From Avoscillospira sp045652125 (GTDB lineage Bacteria > Bacillota > Clostridia > Oscillospirales > Oscillospiraceae): a stretch of 14,288 nt of DNA. Position 1 is the stretch's first letter, and every line of letters begins with the position of its first letter. This document shows, piece by piece, positions 11,622 to 14,288 of this stretch. The position numbers and the translations under genes were made by a program. Location: positions 1 to 14,288 of the forward strand of contig JAZRTT010000003.1 of NCBI GenBank assembly GCA_045652125.1, in the 5' to 3' direction. Below the pieces are notes generated by a model. That model saw only the letters and a list, made by a program, of their open reading frames with translations, did not search any database and had not been told where the DNA came from.

Positions 11622-13296
11622 TGCTATCCTCACCCAACGGCTTCTCATAAGCATAATCCGATCCAAACAGCACTACATGGATCTCTTCACCGTCCCACAC
11701 CACTTCCTTGACAAAGGTGCGGATGGCCGCCCGCTTCTGCTCCACAGTCATAGTGTCCACGGTCGTCTTGAAGGAGCTGAGCATTTGCGCAAGCAGATCA
11801 AACTCCACATCGGACAGAGCATGGCTGGCAGTCAATTCTTTCAGCTCCGACAGTCGGCGTTTGAACCCCTCGCCCTTTTCGTGCAGTTCTTCGATCTGCT
11901 CCATGATGTAGCTCTCGGCAGTGGTGCCCGAGGTTTTGCCCAAGGCAGATACAAGACTCTTGATCTCTGCATCGTTCTCCCGAATCTGGGTTTCCAGCTT
12001 GGCGATCTCCTCTTCGTAGGTCTCTCGATTGCCCAGAAGAACCTTCTTGCTTTGCTCCAGCTGACGGATGAACTCCGAGCCGTCTTCGCTGAGGGTTTTA
12101 ATCTGTTCCACAATAACAGCGTCCAGCAGATTGCCATTGCAGTTTTTCATCGAGCAGTTGTGACTGCGACTGCGTTCTTTCATGGAACACAGATAGGTAT
12201 AGATGGGCTCCCCCTTGGTGTTCAGCCGTTTGGACAGTTTGGGACGCATATACTCGCCGCAGTTTCCGCAGATCAGCAGGCCGGAAAGTAATGCAACATT
12301 GCTTCGGGGCTTGCGGTAACTCTTGGAGCGATTCTGCTCCAACATGGTCTGTACCTTGACCCAGGATTTTCCATCGATGATGCCCGGGTGCTTCCCTACG
12401 GACACGATCCATTCGTCCATGGGACGGATCTGATGGGCTCGTCCCGGCTGTTGGAGGGTACGGTTGTAGGCCATGATGCCGTGTTCACTGTCAAATTCGC
12501 TTTGCTCGGAAAACAGATCCACCCGGTTTTTCACCAGATAGTCATAGGCCGCATCGTCTGCGATCAGATAGACCGGATTGGAGAGAATGGCCTTGACAGC
12601 GAAGCGGGTAAACTGTTTGCCGGTCTTGGTGGCAATATGATTTTGCAGCAGGTAGGTTTCCGTCTTGGTCAAAGAACCGGTTTCCAGAAACTTGTCAAAA
12701 ATCAGTTTCACAACACTGATCTCTTCGGGGATGATTTTCAGGTGACAGGCTTTCTTGGTCTTGCCGTCAATGGTCACTTGAGCACTGCTTTCCGATGCGT
12801 AGCCCGTAGGCGTCGTACCGCCCAGCCAACGACCGGTCTTAGACAGTTCGTGCATATTATCCCGGATACGCTCGGCAATGGTCTCCCTCTCCAACTGGGA
12901 AAAGACGGAGGAAATATACATCATGGCACGCCCCATAGGAGAAGATGTATCAAATTGCTCCTTGATGGAGATGAAGTCTATTTTCATGTCGTTGAGCTGT
13001 TCAATGAGTTTGGCAAAGTCACCGATATTGCGGCTGATACGATCCAGACGGTAGACCACGATGGCACGAAACCGTTTTTCCTTGGCATCCGCCATCATTT
13101 TTTTGAACTGAGGCCGTTCCAATGTTCCGCCGGAAAAGCCCTCATCTTCGTAAACCAATGCCTGCTCAGCCGCCATATCCCCAAACTGCAAACAAATGTA
13201 CTGTCGGCACATCTCGATCTGGTTCTCGATACTCTCACCCTTACCTGTAAACTTGGACTTTCGGGAATAGATCACAATGGGTCTCGTGTCATTCAT
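11617..13296 (-). CDS. spoIVCA: Large serine recombinase of the sigK element (SpoIVCA-like)
   Basis: The 559-residue protein starts at ATG 13296 behind GGAGGA. The N-terminal resolvase domain has the YSRKS motif (10-14) with Ser14 as the expected nucleophile, VYRLDRISRN (81-90) with catalytic arginines, and SQLERETIAERIRD (133-146) at the start of the long helix. A recombinase domain follows (about 160-330), then a zinc ribbon LICGNCGEYM (341-350) with later cysteines at 370, 381 and 386, and a coiled-coil (about 410-490) typical of large serine integrases. The stop codon sits exactly at the sigK break point, so it is assigned as the enzyme that excises the element and rebuilds sigK in the mother cell. 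Excision probably also needs a directionality factor outside the window. Its promoter looks like sigma-A rather than sigma-E. Confidence 0.93.
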   Translation of the reverse strand: MNDTRPIVIYSRKSKFTGKGESIENQIEMCRQYICLQFGDMAAEQALVYEDEGFSGGTLERPQFKKMMADAKEKRFRAIVVYRLDRISRNIGDFAKLIEQLNDMKIDFISIKEQFDTSSPMGRAMMYISSVFSQLERETIAERIRDNMHELSKTGRWLGGTTPTGYASESSAQVTIDGKTKKACHLKIIPEEISVVKLIFDKFLETGSLTKTETYLLQNHIATKTGKQFTRFAVKAILSNPVYLIADDAAYDYLVKNRVDLFSEQSEFDSEHGIMAYNRTLQQPGRAHQIRPMDEWIVSVGKHPGIIDGKSWVKVQTMLEQNRSKSYRKPRSNVALLSGLLICGNCGEYMRPKLSKRLNTKGEPIYTYLCSMKERSRSHNCSMKNCNGNLLDAVIVEQIKTLSEDGSEFIRQLEQSKKVLLGNRETYEEEIAKLETQIRENDAEIKSLVSALGKTSGTTAESYIMEQIEELHEKGEGFKRRLSELKELTASHALSDVEFDLLAQMLSSFKTTVDTMTVEQKRAAIRTFVKEVVWDGEEIHVVLFGSDYAYEKPLGEDSK

Positions 13297-13333
13297 ATCG
13301 TCATCCTCCGCAATCCGGTATCATTGTATTGTT

Positions 13334-13362
13334 ATCATATCACAATGTCACACCTCTGTAAA
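13334..13362 (-). promoter_or_regulatory. Promoter of the recombinase gene
   Basis: TTTACA (13357-13362), a 17-base spacer and TATGAT (13334-13339) on the minus strand form a good sigma-A promoter 37 bases before the ATG. An AATACAAT word close to it resembles a sigma-E -10, but no matching -35 is found. Confidence 0.7.
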
Positions 13363-13535
13363 CTTCCTCACATTTACAGGTTGTACAGTTCAATTTACAT
13401 TACTATTCATTTTGAGAGACATCGACATATTGAAGCCTTTGTGATAAGGCAATACATACATAAAAGCCATCATAGGAAAACCACAAAATAACAATTTGCT
13501 TTATGCAGAGTTTCTTTCGATTATTCCCGAGCCTC

Positions 13536-14171
13536 TTATCCTGCTTCTTCAATTGTACGATTACAGAAAGCCACCACACGGGACGTACCGCCTGGTGTGC
13601 AAGTATATAGCACCAGATCATAATCGCTGTTTTGAACCGCATCTACCGCATCAGAAGCCAATACTTTAGGATCATGCATAATCACATAGCGGTTCTCAAT
13701 TCCATCCATATCCGTAAAAATTACTTCCGCACCGCTTTTCAGATCGGAAAGGGAGGCAAAATGTGTCTTATAGTTATGGGCAGCAACCACCAAATCATCC
13801 GTTCTAGACGAGCCGAAATGTCGGCACGGAGCTATTTTCAATCGGTTGTAATCCCACTCTGCCATGACGGGTAGTTCCAGTTCCAAATCGGGGATGGATA
13901 TATAACCGATATACTCATATCCGTCGATCATCACCACAGGCATTTCAGCGGGAAGTGTTTCCTGTGATTCCGTAATCTCTATTTCAATCTCAGTTGGTTT
14001 TGTTGTAGGGTCTGTTTCCTCTGTAATTGCGGAGTGAATATCGTCCATCAGCAACTCGGCTTGCTGACCGGCACGACAATCTTCCAATCCGTTATAAAGG
14101 AAAAGGAGCAGTGCTGACAGCATCAGCACCGCTCCCAAGGTTACGAAGATAATGCCAGATTTCTTAGGCAT
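13536..14171 (-). CDS. Sortase (membrane-anchored transpeptidase, possibly class D-like)
   Basis: Sortases cleave an LPxTG-like signal and link the protein to peptidoglycan outside the membrane. ATG 14171 is chosen (211 residues) rather than a TTG at 14210 because it gives a standard N-terminus: MPKKSG and one membrane helix (about 7-27). An acidic threonine-rich linker (45-75) leads to the catalytic domain from IGYISIPDLELELPV (88-102). The triad is visible: His132 in VVAAHNYKTH, Cys191 in LYTCTPGG and Arg198 in GTSRVVAF. The start overlaps the stop of the upstream surface-protein gene by 8 bases, so enzyme and probable substrate form one operon. It lies inside the putative sigK element. The class assignment is uncertain. 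Confidence 0.92.
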   Translation of the reverse strand: MPKKSGIIFVTLGAVLMLSALLLFLYNGLEDCRAGQQAELLMDDIHSAITEETDPTTKPTEIEIEITESQETLPAEMPVVMIDGYEYIGYISIPDLELELPVMAEWDYNRLKIAPCRHFGSSRTDDLVVAAHNYKTHFASLSDLKSGAEVIFTDMDGIENRYVIMHDPKVLASDAVDAVQNSDYDLVLYTCTPGGTSRVVAFCNRTIEEAG

Positions 14172-14288
14172 TGCCACTTTTTCTCTTCTTGCGCATCGTG
14201 AAGATGCCAAAGAAGATCATCAACGCGCCCAGGCTGCCGAGCACCGAGATAGGCCAATTCAGCTGGCCGGTCTGAATAAGGGTTGCAG
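14164..14288 (-). CDS. C-terminal end of a cell-wall-anchored surface protein (partial)
   Basis: Forty codons up to TAA at 14166-14164 are in the window; the rest lies off the right edge. They show a complete sorting signal: LIQTGQLNWP in place of LPxTG, a hydrophobic helix (about ISVLGSLGALMIFFGIFTM) and a basic tail RKKRKSGNA. The QTGQLNWP pattern is common in clostridial surface proteins next to dedicated sortases. The sortase gene overlaps it by 8 bases, so it is the likely substrate. The size and nature of the extracellular part are unknown. Confidence 0.85.
   Translation of the reverse strand, partial: ATLIQTGQLNWPISVLGSLGALMIFFGIFTMRKKRKSGNA

Noticed and set aside
11256..11666. Reading the sigma fragment as a complete 136-residue sigma factor from TTG 11666
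   Set aside because: The first 15 residues are recombinase sequence in another frame, no ribosome binding site is present, and regions 1-2 of the sigma factor are missing.
12388..13491. 367-codon plus-strand frame opposite the recombinase
   Set aside because: Composition is that of an antisense shadow; the minus strand encodes a full recombinase with all motifs.

Overview
The window looks like the chromosome of a spore-forming, Gram-positive anaerobe of the class Clostridia, probably near Oscillospirales. The taxon is inferred from gene content: spoIIGA-sigE, the redox repressor Rex, DUF951, DUF1934 and DUF4349 proteins, strong GGAGG ribosome binding sites, TTG/GTG starts and compact sigma-A promoters. 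No rRNA, CRISPR array or insertion sequence is visible.

Left part (1-4440, nearly all on the minus strand): a SWIM zinc-finger-type protein cut by the window edge; a short DeoR/YafY-type regulator that lacks the usual WYL half; a 369-base gene-free stretch full of hairpins; tRNA-Leu(CAA); rex; and the sporulation pair spoIIGA-sigE, which makes the membrane protease and the mother-cell sigma factor it activates. A DUF951 protein follows. Middle (4440-10650): an S1-domain RNA-binding protein (+) converging on rarA (-), with a shared hairpin over both stop codons; a DUF4349 lipoprotein; a double-OB SSB-like protein; a small conserved protein of unknown function; and ddl-DUF1934 (+).

Right part (10652-14288, minus strand): a DUF5662 protein, then the 3' half only of sigK, the late mother-cell sigma factor. 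It begins abruptly at the NEILM motif of sigma region 2.4. Joined to it is a 559-residue large serine recombinase whose TGA stop lies inside an AATGA pentamer at the break point. This is the layout of a sigK-intervening (skin) element: the recombinase should excise the DNA to the right and join the sigK 3' half to a 5' half lying beyond position 14288. Within the putative element the window also shows a sortase and the C-terminal sorting signal of a cell-wall-anchored protein, so the cargo may include a surface-protein module. Both mother-cell sigma factors, sigE complete and sigK split, thus lie within about 10 kb of each other. The skin family itself is known; this cargo and the exact arrangement are what deserve a second look.
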